Shown here in pieces: positions 26,901-34,015 of a stretch of DNA of 34,173 bases. The DNA lies in NCBI GenBank assembly GCA_964358545.1, contig CAYHQN010000036.1, positions 1-34,173 on the forward strand, read 5' to 3'. The DNA comes from CAINVV01 sp031432175 (GTDB taxonomy: Bacteria; Bacteroidota; Bacteroidia; Bacteroidales; Prolixibacteraceae). The notes below the pieces were generated by a model. That model did not search any database. It was not told where the DNA came from and saw nothing but the letters and a program-made list of their open reading frames with translations. Every line of letters begins with the position of its first letter. The first letter of the stretch is position 1. The translations under genes and the position numbers were made by a program.

Positions 26901-28525
26901 CATTTAGCTATGATGCGGATGGGAATATCCTCAACAAAGTGCAGAATGGTACGGCTGCGACCCCTGCCATGGACAACCTTGATTACTTTTATTATGATGC
27001 CACGAATGGCACATACAATCCAGCCACAAGTATACCAGCCAATGCAACCAACAAACTGGCCCTGGTAAAAGACCTGGTTCCGGCCGGCAATTACAATACG
27101 GATATTGACACACAAAATCCGAACAATTATACGTACAACCAGATTGGCAATTTAATCAGCGATGCCACAGAGAATATTACCCAAATAGACTGGAACCTGC
27201 AGAACAAGATCACCCAAATTGCCAAGAGCGCCGGACCCAACCTTCGCTTCCAATACGATGCCCTGGGCAACCGAGTCATGAAGCATGTATCCAACGGCAC
27301 AGCTTTACAGAATGGCCAGACATTTTACGTAAGGGATGCTCAGGGCCATGCAATGGCCACTTACGCATACAAGATTCCGGCAACCGGGGGAACTACGCCA
27401 AAGCTATACTGGAGCGAGGCAGCTATTTATGGCAGCAGCCGGATAGGGCTATACGCGCCCGATACGGTCATTACCGCAGCTCCCGTCAATGTTTCAGAAG
27501 AAGCATACCTGACCGTCAGCCGTGGCTTCAAGCAATACGAACTCACCAACCATCTGGGCAACGTGCTGGCCACCATCACCGACCGCAAAATACCCGACAC
27601 CTCCAGCGGAGCAATAACCTATCAAGCGGAGATCATTAGCGGACAGGATTATTACGCTTTTGGGATGCTGATGCCGGGAAGGAGCTTTAGTAGTGGAGGT
27701 TATAGGTTTGGGTTTAATGGAAAGGAGAATGACAATGAAGTGAAGGGGGATGGGAATCAACAGGATTATGGATTTAGAATCTATGACCCACGTTTGGGAA
27801 AATTTCTTTCTGTTGACCCGTTAACAAAAAAATATCCTTGGTATACTCCATATCAGTTTGCAGGGAATAAACCGATACAGTTTATTGATCTGGACGGTGG
27901 CGAAGAAAAAGATACAAAAGCAGCAAAAAAAGGGGAAACAATTGTTTTTGATGATGGAACAAAGTTCACACCATCTTGCGATGAGATAGTGGTTGAAATA
28001 AAAAAAGATAAAAAATCCTCACCTGAAGCGATATCAGAGAAACACATAAAAAATGCCGAGAATGTGGGGATGGGATTAGATGTAAGTAAACTATTTATTG
28101 AAAACGTGGAACTTGATGGGAGAATTGCTTCGAGTGATATTGCAGAGTATACGAAAAATTTGAAAGTTAAAAGCCTTGGGTCATTAGATAAAATTGGGGC
28201 TGCATTAGGTGCCTATAATATACTTTCCAAAGCTTATAATGCATCGATACTCCCAGATGGAACACGTGAGAAAAAATTGGCTATGAATGAACTACATAAG
28301 TCTGAAGCGCATGCTATAATTGGAATGATACCTGTATTGGGAGAATTTGATTTGGCATATAATATTATGGAAGCTTTTGGATGGATAGATAATGCCCCTG
28401 CAAGTACACTTGAAGAATTAAAAAAATTCCAAAAGGCAGGTTATAGCGACCCGCTTCTTATAAAAGCAATAGAACAAAAAGAGAAACAAGAGGAAATGTT
28501 CAAGAATCTAAAAATAAAGCACTAA
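20999..28525 (+). CDS. RHS repeat-associated core domain protein with variable C-terminal tip
   Basis: A 2508-residue exported protein with a signal peptide ending NVFA. The N-terminal 250 residues are beta-rich with an Fn3-like stretch (VINWSTVSDAEKYELEYTF). A phylum-typical module (MNWQAASTFAEDGKRSDIVG, GETIYDYQGRPAVNILP) follows, then a Cys-rich middle (about 640-1500). YD/RHS repeats run from about 1578 (YDGLGRIV, YDLLGRMV, YDAANRIT, YDQLNRIT, YDADGNIL, YDALGNRV). The core ends with FGFNGKENDNEV, YDPRLGKFLSVDPL and FIDLDG at residue 2300. The last 208 residues are a different, AT-rich tip. No ATP or transposition motifs are present. With the upstream SpvB-like protein it probably forms a YD-shell cocoon. 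Toxicity of the tip is not shown. Confidence 0.9.
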   Translation: MAMHKLTLILLLPFFAINVFAKQYPKIDFLLSGNALMAYKEGSLNFPATLPNVNPDQLNNSNRVTSYQNTIALFLKNQSAFHANAKVTVSANLQYFPINISSAPVSKTITLEINNSVDTLTKSIISSIYAFKNAYKVELTITNVVVTSDAGTDLTQLKTKLADFIELNIGFQEERLTRINYNIFPTSLTACEDQATDELVINWSTVSDAEKYELEYTFVDDYSDNYAIPINPANIPFNFKDNSTRVSLKETYYRFPLVFERGYLMYRVRAIGRGGNNLEFPVYCRWSGAENGKVSTFANKFYHGIAHSADKMNWQAASTFAEDGKRSDIVGYMDGTFRSRQTVTGINLEPQLPNNQIFFESSDCFQPGSVKEREVIAGETIYDYQGRPAVNILPVPTNSKKLEYLPLLNISNNVNSPNTTRKPYNWQDFDKPNFTCPNTNKLFQQPDATSGIMGAAAYYSNNNPNKLGFNAFIPDAEGFPFTQLSYLQDNTGRVAAQSGVGTAFQFVNHHETRFYYAAPNQEELDRMFGTEVGDALRYKKNAVMDPNGQVSVAYINPEGKTIATALAGKAPDNLDPLANQTTNTIDISLMSKNVMNPVDKTLVIEHQFVVTSDNTDYTFDYAINPETLTAELCTGFQVCLDCIYDIDITLNHTESCTGAPLVSYSGTIGDLLNSNGKTDLNCNNSSSTGSYPRHIVKTLGIGTYTITKKIKVNQQAALAYLAEVLKDTCKSHWNAILHDELSRVDTMNCYRSCANCDQPPVKTVTCDTTYCKPNPNRCDNIRSMMLADISPGGQYAQFARNANGAVDASTYPLSIFNPGNILPSLPTLVQINLALSPSSFANYSDLVNNWLPEYAEKLLPMHPEHCLLGWCSSDQIGATLDFDSQILSTQYFGDAVTKGYFTQGSPLPNTNVKPYEQLLNMDPWFLNNANPAIKTALLNKLKNYGCSATIPADEFAMQMAWCAHNNPPPNQQGSTPAMNPAAPPCNLPTNYLSTHGFGTDPNVADLEWTYLRSLYLSAKNEVIQTSMNAYADANNCNSRCIGAKDYNGWAQFSWNVPNFASLHNFQPCQSSANPFVWLLYEDKQNRFGTSLDNILNVMADAGISMDVSSVTNYDDPCQYAQAIANQAESINQQAANTLCGGTSDAGSVSDSTCQKAIAGNLNELFNSIIRSLQSSASVTLTSRQIPASISSMGITSVRGYQGGDARNRWIRIDLDPCMEIEIPYLKGTIAPLSVCCISNITCTGANSGPCSFDMKVNYPIDFPSTIHVVTKCNLFAGCKRTSKPVCSQPSPYVAAIKDYLNGIFNFITTYHVNPGASQLSALSPSIFLSDDVRQLHTVALNSASNFVINLTYNDPRGKDKNCAITLQNNSGIVDWNNVKNIINIAPDLSLVQNGITRDFILKVLSGTSLSNLATVIVKGHVDCWVLNQCPPVRTLCDSIPVMPPYPYVNNCVKDLLATANSNTSNLYNSWVDSMKTDLLQRYYAKCLKALEVFNMKYDDKQYHYTLYYYDQASNLVKTVPPAGVKLLDHNQALQVQTFRQAGYASALLPSHFKTTVYRFNTLNEAVWQKTPDAGESRFFYDGLGRIVASQNAQQKQDGDFFSYTRYDLLGRMVESGKLKSGVINPAFTRNFNGWISFINGLSARTEITLSQYDEPYLPAISQKFGTTGQRNLRKRIASILSFETAAKLTNKEYIHASHYTYDIEGNVYQLIQDYPNGIIGDKSMEYDYDLQSGKVNRITYQRGFMDQFIHKYSYDAANRITQVKTSTNGVVWETDAEYKYYRHGPLARLELGTDKVQGLDYMYTLQGWIKGVNGTTDTTKTDMGQDGIIAPIVPGTAPTAPQIVTVGGIPIYMYTIGMLFGNGFNGPGYGAINNPVARDAFGYVLDYYPADYTAIQGNTCLAGLQPTAGTVKPLYNGNISRMYTQIKALGNNGYNYTYDQLNRITSQHAWKISGTSMSMLQNDAYCGTFSYDADGNILNKVQNGTAATPAMDNLDYFYYDATNGTYNPATSIPANATNKLALVKDLVPAGNYNTDIDTQNPNNYTYNQIGNLISDATENITQIDWNLQNKITQIAKSAGPNLRFQYDALGNRVMKHVSNGTALQNGQTFYVRDAQGHAMATYAYKIPATGGTTPKLYWSEAAIYGSSRIGLYAPDTVITAAPVNVSEEAYLTVSRGFKQYELTNHLGNVLATITDRKIPDTSSGAITYQAEIISGQDYYAFGMLMPGRSFSSGGYRFGFNGKENDNEVKGDGNQQDYGFRIYDPRLGKFLSVDPLTKKYPWYTPYQFAGNKPIQFIDLDGGEEKDTKAAKKGETIVFDDGTKFTPSCDEIVVEIKKDKKSSPEAISEKHIKNAENVGMGLDVSKLFIENVELDGRIASSDIAEYTKNLKVKSLGSLDKIGAALGAYNILSKAYNASILPDGTREKKLAMNELHKSEAHAIIGMIPVLGEFDLAYNIMEAFGWIDNAPASTLEELKKFQKAGYSDPLLIKAIEQKEKQEEMFKNLKIKH
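27899..28525 (+). other. Variable C-terminal tip of the RHS protein
   Basis: Codes for residues 2301-2508, after the conserved IDLDG end of the core. It begins with a Lys/Asp/Glu-rich segment and continues with two hydrophobic Gly-containing helices (IGAALGAYNILSKAY; IIGMIPVLGEFDLAYNIM) and a charged C-terminal helix. No catalytic motif is recognised; a membrane-active or pre-toxin-like helical domain is possible. By hand count G+C is 32-33% in lines starting at 27961 and 28321, against 57% in the line starting at 27421. This is the usual sign of a swapped RHS tip. No small immunity-like gene follows directly. Confidence 0.7.
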
Positions 28526-28533
28526 TTCCAATT

Positions 28534-28541
28534 TAAGTTTG
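28534..28541 (+). promoter_or_regulatory. Possible internal promoter box TAAGTTTG
   Basis: An exact TAnnTTTG match in the 40-bp gap after the RHS gene, 24 bp before the barrel start. It could let the second half of the cluster be expressed separately when the RHS tip region changes. No -33 TTG is seen, so chance is not excluded. Confidence 0.35.
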
Positions 28542-28565
28542 ATGCAATAAAATAAATATGAAACA

Positions 28566-30356
28566 ATGACCCATCTCTCAAAAATAACCCTACTCCTAAC
28601 TTTGTTCCTCGCTTTCCAGGCAAGTGCACAGGAAAAGGAAAAGAAGAAGCTCTTCACCCTCAGCGGCGATATGGGGATCTGGTACGAAGGTTATGGGCTC
28701 GATAAGACACCGGGCTCACCTGTTCCAGATTTTTACAAAGCCCGCCGGCCGTGGAGCCTGTTCCGGTATACCTTTAACCCCATCTTCAACATTGGGAAAT
28801 GGGAAATTCCTGTCAACTTCAATTTTAGTCTAAGTCCGGGTTTGAGTGGGTTCAGTCCCGGATTTGGTGGTTTCAATCCAAACCTGAACAATTTTAACGT
28901 ACCCGGAGGTCCGAAACTAAGTATCTGGCAGTTCCTGACCAATCCGGCGAATAATTTTGGATTGCGCCCAAAAATTGGTTCAACCGAGTTTATGCTGGGT
29001 ACCCAATATCTCAAATACAGCGATTTGAGTACAGGAGATCTTGGAATATTTGGTTATGGAGTTAACCTATCTCCCGGTAAATTCCGGATCAAGTTGTTTC
29101 GGGGGGTTTCGCAAAGCCCTGTCAATTACTTAGCGCCTACCCTAATCCCTCTATCTGACGGAATAGTTGGCGCTTACCAGCGGAACCAATGGATGGCGCA
29201 ATTCGGACTCGAGAAAGAGGGAAAATACTTTGCGGGTTTCAATGTGGTAAAATCTGTTGATAAAACGGGTTCTGTTACTTCACCTCCCATTTTTCCCATT
29301 GTTCCGCAGGAAAACATGGTCGTCAGTTTTTTGGCGAATGTCACCACCGACAAGGGTTGGAAGTACTTTGTAGAGTTGGGACAGAGTTTTTACACCCGGG
29401 ACTTAAATATGCCACTATCTCCTTCTCCGGTCGAAGATTTTAAGCCGTTTATCAGCTCCCATACCTCCACCGGCAAGGACAATGCAGTAACATTGGGTAT
29501 TCTCAAAAAAGGGAAAGACTGGGAAATTGGCACCAAATTTAACTACTACGGTGCCGGGTATTATACCGCAGGCTATCCGTTTATGAACAACGACCGGATG
29601 GAATACCTTCTAAATACCCGCTTCAACGCCTGGGCAAAGAAGATGAATGTGGTGGCCAGTATTGGGGAGCGTTTTGGTAACCTGAGCCGCGTTTCCGGCC
29701 CCGACCTGACCAAACAGATCATCGCCAATGTGAATGTGTTTACGCAGTTTAATGACCGGTTCAGCATGAATGCCAGCTTTAATAATTTTGGCTTTAATTC
29801 TCCGGGCCTTTCAGGGTATAAAAGTGTAAGCAATGAACTCAGTATAAACCCTGCCTATACCTGGAGCAACACCACTATGAGCAACCTGCTGAGTGGCACA
29901 TATACCTGGAGCAAATACAATGAAACCATTTTAAACGTGACAACGAATAACAATACCCAAACCGCTTTAATCCTTTATGTCCCCACATTTTTCAACAAGA
30001 AAATCAGTCCGGATTTCAGCGTCATGTGGTTCAAAAATGCAACTCTTTTGATGAATCTCACCCTGCTCACGGCTACCAGCGGGATGAGCTGGAAAGTGAA
30101 TAAAAAGTTCAAAGTAAAAGGGCAATTACTATATTGCCTCAGCACGATGACCCCTTTCACCGCCAATAAAAATTTGCTGGCTACCGGCAGCTTTGACTGG
30201 AATATACTTAAAAAGCTAACCTGGCAATTGGCTGTGACGGCAAACCTCTACCATTTTGGAACCGAGTTACCGGGGAATTCTTTAACCCCTCCTTATCCGG
30301 GTAATCCGGGATATTTAGAGAGTACCCTGAGAACAGGATTGCAATACAAATTTTAG
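28566..30356 (+). CDS. Outer-membrane beta-barrel protein
   Basis: A 596-residue protein with a signal peptide (cleavage ASAQ, about residue 21). It is made of amphipathic strands with many aromatic girdle residues and ends in a C-terminal Phe (TGLQYKF), the classical outer-membrane assembly signal. A Phe/Gly/Pro/Asn-rich stretch (FSPGFGGFNPNLNNFN) lies near residue 95-115 and could be a long loop. I do not recognise a named family. Its place directly after the RHS gene suggests a channel or anchor for RHS surface display; this is inference from context. The start overlaps the stop of a 3-codon reading frame (28558-28569), so ATG 28566 may be reached by re-initiation. G+C returns to typical levels here. 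Confidence 0.8.
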   Translation: MTHLSKITLLLTLFLAFQASAQEKEKKKLFTLSGDMGIWYEGYGLDKTPGSPVPDFYKARRPWSLFRYTFNPIFNIGKWEIPVNFNFSLSPGLSGFSPGFGGFNPNLNNFNVPGGPKLSIWQFLTNPANNFGLRPKIGSTEFMLGTQYLKYSDLSTGDLGIFGYGVNLSPGKFRIKLFRGVSQSPVNYLAPTLIPLSDGIVGAYQRNQWMAQFGLEKEGKYFAGFNVVKSVDKTGSVTSPPIFPIVPQENMVVSFLANVTTDKGWKYFVELGQSFYTRDLNMPLSPSPVEDFKPFISSHTSTGKDNAVTLGILKKGKDWEIGTKFNYYGAGYYTAGYPFMNNDRMEYLLNTRFNAWAKKMNVVASIGERFGNLSRVSGPDLTKQIIANVNVFTQFNDRFSMNASFNNFGFNSPGLSGYKSVSNELSINPAYTWSNTTMSNLLSGTYTWSKYNETILNVTTNNNTQTALILYVPTFFNKKISPDFSVMWFKNATLLMNLTLLTATSGMSWKVNKKFKVKGQLLYCLSTMTPFTANKNLLATGSFDWNILKKLTWQLAVTANLYHFGTELPGNSLTPPYPGNPGYLESTLRTGLQYKF

Positions 30357-30381
30357 AGCTAAATAATAATATTCATCAGAA

Positions 30382-31281
30382 ATGAAAAAAATCATACTAA
30401 TTATATCGTTTGGAATGATTCTGTTTGTCCAAGCAACTCAGGCTCAAATCACCCTTAACCTGGCGCTAAACAGCAGGCCGCAACCCTATCTGTCAGATTG
30501 GATCTATCCTATCAACGGCCAGATGATTATAACCTACTACGGAGGTGCTGTTGCAATCGATCCCAGTGTAAAACTTAAAACCACTCTACTGGATCAAAGT
30601 GGCGGTGTCATCGGTGTTTCGAATATCAATGCTGCAAGGATCTATACCTTAAAACCCGGGGTGAACCAGTTCACCATGGCTGATGCGCTGCAATTGCAAA
30701 ATTTGGCCCTGCCCGGAAATGTGCAGATCCTTCTTCAGCGCACAGGACGCCTGGCCGCAGGTCAATATCAGTTGAAGGTTGAAGTAGTGAATTCTGCCGG
30801 AGATATTGTTCTGGCCAGACAAACCCGCCTGTTTTCAATGGTTTCATACCAGCTGCCTGTTCTGATGCAACCTGCCAATGAAGCTAAGCTGGATGCCCAC
30901 ATCGCACAAAATATGATCACCTTTCGGTGGACCAGCATCATTCCAGCTTCTGCGGAGCTTACCTTTTACCGGATACAGGTATACGAAATTCTGCCGGGTC
31001 AGGAACCGATACAGGCTTTCCGTGGAAATAGACCGTTGTTGGACGAACCTGTATCAAGAGGAATTACCCAATATCTTTGGAGATCGAATCTGCCGATGAT
31101 CGATTCAACTGCCAACCACCGGTTCATCTGGACGGTACAATCACTCGATGTGAGCGGAATGCCCATCCCAACCATGGATATGACCAGTCAGGGGAGAAGT
31201 GAACCCGCCATCTTCGAAATTGTGAACCAAATGGGTATCATGAAAACGAACAGCAAGAATGAAGATCTAATAAATCACTGA
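30382..31281 (+). CDS. Exported Fn3-like protein
   Basis: A 299-residue protein with a signal peptide (MKKIILIISFGMILFVQA, cleavage near TQAQ). The N-terminal beta domain begins ITLNLALNSRPQPYLSDW and resembles the start of large Bacteroidota surface proteins that I recall as TANFOR-domain proteins; that link is tentative. The second half is an Fn3-like domain (about 155-280) with LPVLMQPANEAKL, ITFRWTSIIP, YRIQVYEILPGQEP and FIWTVQSLD. This is clearly the same module as residues 155-275 of the protein at 12818-15043. It is 25 bp after the barrel gene and 2 bp before the OmpA gene. Likely a periplasmic or surface partner of these two. Confidence 0.8.
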   Translation: MKKIILIISFGMILFVQATQAQITLNLALNSRPQPYLSDWIYPINGQMIITYYGGAVAIDPSVKLKTTLLDQSGGVIGVSNINAARIYTLKPGVNQFTMADALQLQNLALPGNVQILLQRTGRLAAGQYQLKVEVVNSAGDIVLARQTRLFSMVSYQLPVLMQPANEAKLDAHIAQNMITFRWTSIIPASAELTFYRIQVYEILPGQEPIQAFRGNRPLLDEPVSRGITQYLWRSNLPMIDSTANHRFIWTVQSLDVSGMPIPTMDMTSQGRSEPAIFEIVNQMGIMKTNSKNEDLINH

Positions 31282-31283
31282 CA

Positions 31284-32828
31284 ATGAGACAAATAATTTA
31301 TCTGTGTTTACTTAGTTGTCTTGTTCTGCAATTGTCAGCCCAGGAGAACGAGGAGAAAAAGGCGGCCACCCTGGTTTTCCATTTTTTCTACAACGATTTT
31401 AAGACTGCACAGCAAATCCGGACCAGCTCCTTAAAAAACGTGCTCGACAACCATCTCTGGAGTAAGTTTGGCGAGATGCAAATGGGATTTGGCTTCAATT
31501 ACCTGAAAGGGATCAAACCTAAAATGGATTTTATTGGATCATTGGATGGTAGTTCTACGGATTATCTGTATAAAGATGGGACCACTCATGGCAGTAGTGC
31601 GCTTTTATTGGATGCCAATGCAGGAGTGAACCTAAAATTGCTGACCGACCGGCATATGGTTGTTCCCTACCTTTCAGCCGGCCTTGGAGCATCTTTGTAC
31701 AATGGTAAATCTGGTTTATATATTCCGTTAGGTGCAGGAATCCAGTTCAATCTGTTCAACGAGGCCTTTGTATTGACCAATGTACAATACAGAAATACTT
31801 TAACTTCAGCTGTGAATAATCATTTTCAATACAACATTGGCATTGGCACCAGCTTAGGTAAAAAGAAATTAAAACCCGTAAAAGCAGAAGAGCCGGTAAT
31901 AGTACCAGTACCTGTTAAGAAAGAAATTATAGATCTTACAAAAGACTTTGTTATTGCCGTAAAGGATGAAGTTACAGGACAGCCGTTACCCTACGTGGAG
32001 GTCGTTGTAAACGGACCTGAAGGCAAAAGGGTAAGCGGTACAACCGATGCGGATGGAAGGGTTACTTTCAATGCATTAACACCTGCAGATTACACCGTTA
32101 GTGGACTGCTTAATAATATCAATACCTCTGTTCAGCAAATCAAAAAAGATAATTTTGAAACCAATAACAAGCAACTCAACATTACAATAACCCACAATGA
32201 TCCGCGGTTTACACTTTCGGGTATTGTCGTCAACAAGACCAAAAATATCCCAGAAGGAGGAGCTGAAATAAATGTTGCCAACGAAACAAAAAGCAGCATC
32301 GTTACACAACAAAGTCATGACGGGGATGGTATTTTCAGGGTTCAGCTGGAGGCAGGCAGCGACTTCACGGTAGTTGGGAAAAAAGCCGGTTATATCTCCA
32401 ACATCGAAAAAGTCAGCACCAAAGGGCTGAACAGAAGTGCAACACTCTATGTGAAACTGGAACTGGCCATCGAAGAGGCAAAAGTAGGACAAAGTATACG
32501 GCTGAGTAATATTTATTTTGAAGTAGGAAAAGCAACATTGAATACTGCTGTTTCCTCTGATCTGGACAGGTTGATCCAATTTTTGAAAGACAATCCTGCT
32601 GCAAGGCTTGAGATACAGGGCCATACAGACAGTTCAGGCAGTCTGGATCTCAACAACAGCCTCAGCCAGTCCCGCGCAAACAACGTTGTAGACTATCTTA
32701 CAAAGAACGGAATTGAAAAGGGCAGACTTATATCCAAAGGTTACGGCCCAACTTTACCGGTAGCAGACAATTCAACTGCGGAAGGCAGAACTAAAAACAG
32801 ACGGGTGGTGATGAAAGTGTTACAATAA
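31284..32828 (+). CDS. OmpA-family protein: N-terminal barrel, two CRD-like domains, peptidoglycan-binding end
   Basis: A 514-residue envelope protein. After a signal peptide (ending LSAQ) comes a beta-barrel-like region (about 20-195) with Gly/aromatic strands. Two carboxypeptidase-regulatory-like beta domains follow (about 215-300, with PYVEVVVNGPEGKRVSGTTD; about 309-395, with GAEINV). An OmpA C-terminal domain (from residue 410) contains IYFEVGKATLN, EIQGHTDSSGS, LSQSRANNVVDYL and EGRTKNRRV, which are the peptidoglycan-binding signatures. It should tether an outer-membrane complex to the cell wall. CRD plus OmpA recalls PorE of type IX secretion, but the barrel and the neighbours differ. 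It is 2 bp after the Fn3-like gene. Confidence 0.88.
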   Translation: MRQIIYLCLLSCLVLQLSAQENEEKKAATLVFHFFYNDFKTAQQIRTSSLKNVLDNHLWSKFGEMQMGFGFNYLKGIKPKMDFIGSLDGSSTDYLYKDGTTHGSSALLLDANAGVNLKLLTDRHMVVPYLSAGLGASLYNGKSGLYIPLGAGIQFNLFNEAFVLTNVQYRNTLTSAVNNHFQYNIGIGTSLGKKKLKPVKAEEPVIVPVPVKKEIIDLTKDFVIAVKDEVTGQPLPYVEVVVNGPEGKRVSGTTDADGRVTFNALTPADYTVSGLLNNINTSVQQIKKDNFETNNKQLNITITHNDPRFTLSGIVVNKTKNIPEGGAEINVANETKSSIVTQQSHDGDGIFRVQLEAGSDFTVVGKKAGYISNIEKVSTKGLNRSATLYVKLELAIEEAKVGQSIRLSNIYFEVGKATLNTAVSSDLDRLIQFLKDNPAARLEIQGHTDSSGSLDLNNSLSQSRANNVVDYLTKNGIEKGRLISKGYGPTLPVADNSTAEGRTKNRRVVMKVLQ

Positions 32829-32892
32829 AATAAAACTCTTTGTTTGAGATTTCAATTGGAAAGAGTACCCAATAGCCATTAATGTGCCTATT

Positions 32893-33450
32893 ATGACAAG
32901 ACATCACATCACAGGTCTTATTGTTCTTTTGATCCTCATTAAAGGAATGACAAGTTGTGGCCCGTCCATTAAGAAGCACAACGACTACCTGATTTCTTTC
33001 AATGATACCATTAAGGACCAATGGGGCTATAAAAATCAGAAAGGTGAAATCGTTATTCCATCAGGAAAATACGCAAGATGTTTCACCGATACGTTTAAAA
33101 CCTACGCTATCGTGGTAAAACCAAATTCCGGTTTTATCGCCATCGACCGGCAGGAAAAAGTTTTGTATGAAGTCTTCCCGTTTGACACCGGACCGGACAA
33201 ACCGTCTGAAGGGCTGTTCAGGATATTGGCGGACAAAAAAATTGGTTACGCCGACTCATTGACTGGCAAGGTCGTGATAAAACCGCAGTTTGATTGTGCC
33301 TGGCCTTTTGAGAATGGGGTTGCAGAGGTTAGCACCGACTGTAAAACACAATCGGAGGGTGAACACAGCACATGGATAAGTGACCATTGGTTCTACATCG
33401 ACAAGACAGGAAAGAGAGTTGAGAAACCTTTAACAAAAGCCCTAAAATGA
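32893..33450 (+). CDS. WG-repeat lipoprotein
   Basis: A 185-residue lipoprotein. The signal ends MTSC, a plausible lipobox. ATG 32893 is preferred to GTG 32884 because it gives the compact basic start MTRHHITG. WG-type repeats are visible: DQWGYKNQKGEIVIP, KKIGYADSLTGKVVIKPQFD with a following PFENGVAEV, and WFYIDKTGKRVEKP. WG repeats are beta units used for protein-protein contact; no enzymatic role is known. It lies 64 bp after the OmpA gene and overlaps the next gene by 4 bp (ATGA). It could be an accessory or a self-protection factor for the RHS system, but this is speculation. Confidence 0.82.
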   Translation: MTRHHITGLIVLLILIKGMTSCGPSIKKHNDYLISFNDTIKDQWGYKNQKGEIVIPSGKYARCFTDTFKTYAIVVKPNSGFIAIDRQEKVLYEVFPFDTGPDKPSEGLFRILADKKIGYADSLTGKVVIKPQFDCAWPFENGVAEVSTDCKTQSEGEHSTWISDHWFYIDKTGKRVEKPLTKALK

Positions 33451-34013
33451 GAACCAAAATAATCCTGTTAACCTTCATCTCTATATCCCTCACTATGTGT
33501 AACATGACCTTTTTGAAACACAAAGATTACAGGTTTAGGGTAAAAGACTTCGTGTGGAATATAAAAGTCGAAGACCTGCCTGGCCATACCTATGTAAAAG
33601 ATTCGAAAATCATTTTCGGCAGAAATGCGGATTCAACATTTCTGCTATTATCCTCAGACAATGGTGCCATTTTAGAAACACTAAAGTCATTTACGATCGA
33701 AAATGAAAGAAATTATCAGCGTGTATTTAATGTTCCTGTCGACAAACAGAAATATTCAGAAGCAAATCTAGAAACGATTGACAGACAATACCGTGGCGAC
33801 GAAGAAACCTACTACATGATAGTCAAAACCCTTTCAAGCAAAGAGTTTAAAATTCTATTCAGTCGCGGACAATTTTTTTCCATCCAGGATATTACCTTTT
33901 TTAAAGAGGGGAAGTATATAATGACATACAATGGAGAAGCGGGAAGCATGGATAATAAAATACCTTATACAATACATATTGGACTTTTTGACCTGGAAAA
34001 GATAATTAAGTAA
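33447..34013 (+). CDS. Probable small lipoprotein of unknown function
   Basis: A 188-residue protein whose start overlaps the stop of the WG-repeat gene (ATGA), so the two are translationally coupled. The signal ends SLTMCNMTF, a poor but possible lipobox at Cys18. The mature part is beta-rich with mixed charge (FRVKDFVWNIKVEDLPGH, FLLLSSDNGAILETLKSF, EETYYMIVKTLSSKEFKILF). No family is recognised. It is the last gene of the same-strand run. Because no gene directly follows the RHS tip, this and the WG lipoprotein are the only small candidates for immunity in the cluster. Confidence 0.72.
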   Translation: MRTKIILLTFISISLTMCNMTFLKHKDYRFRVKDFVWNIKVEDLPGHTYVKDSKIIFGRNADSTFLLLSSDNGAILETLKSFTIENERNYQRVFNVPVDKQKYSEANLETIDRQYRGDEETYYMIVKTLSSKEFKILFSRGQFFSIQDITFFKEGKYIMTYNGEAGSMDNKIPYTIHIGLFDLEKIIK

Positions 34014-34015
34014 TA

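Noticed and set aside
20999..28525. RHS protein as a type VI or phage-tail delivered effector
   Set aside because: The protein has a Sec signal peptide, lacks a PAAR or VgrG-like N-terminus, and no T6SS, eCIS or tail gene is in the window.
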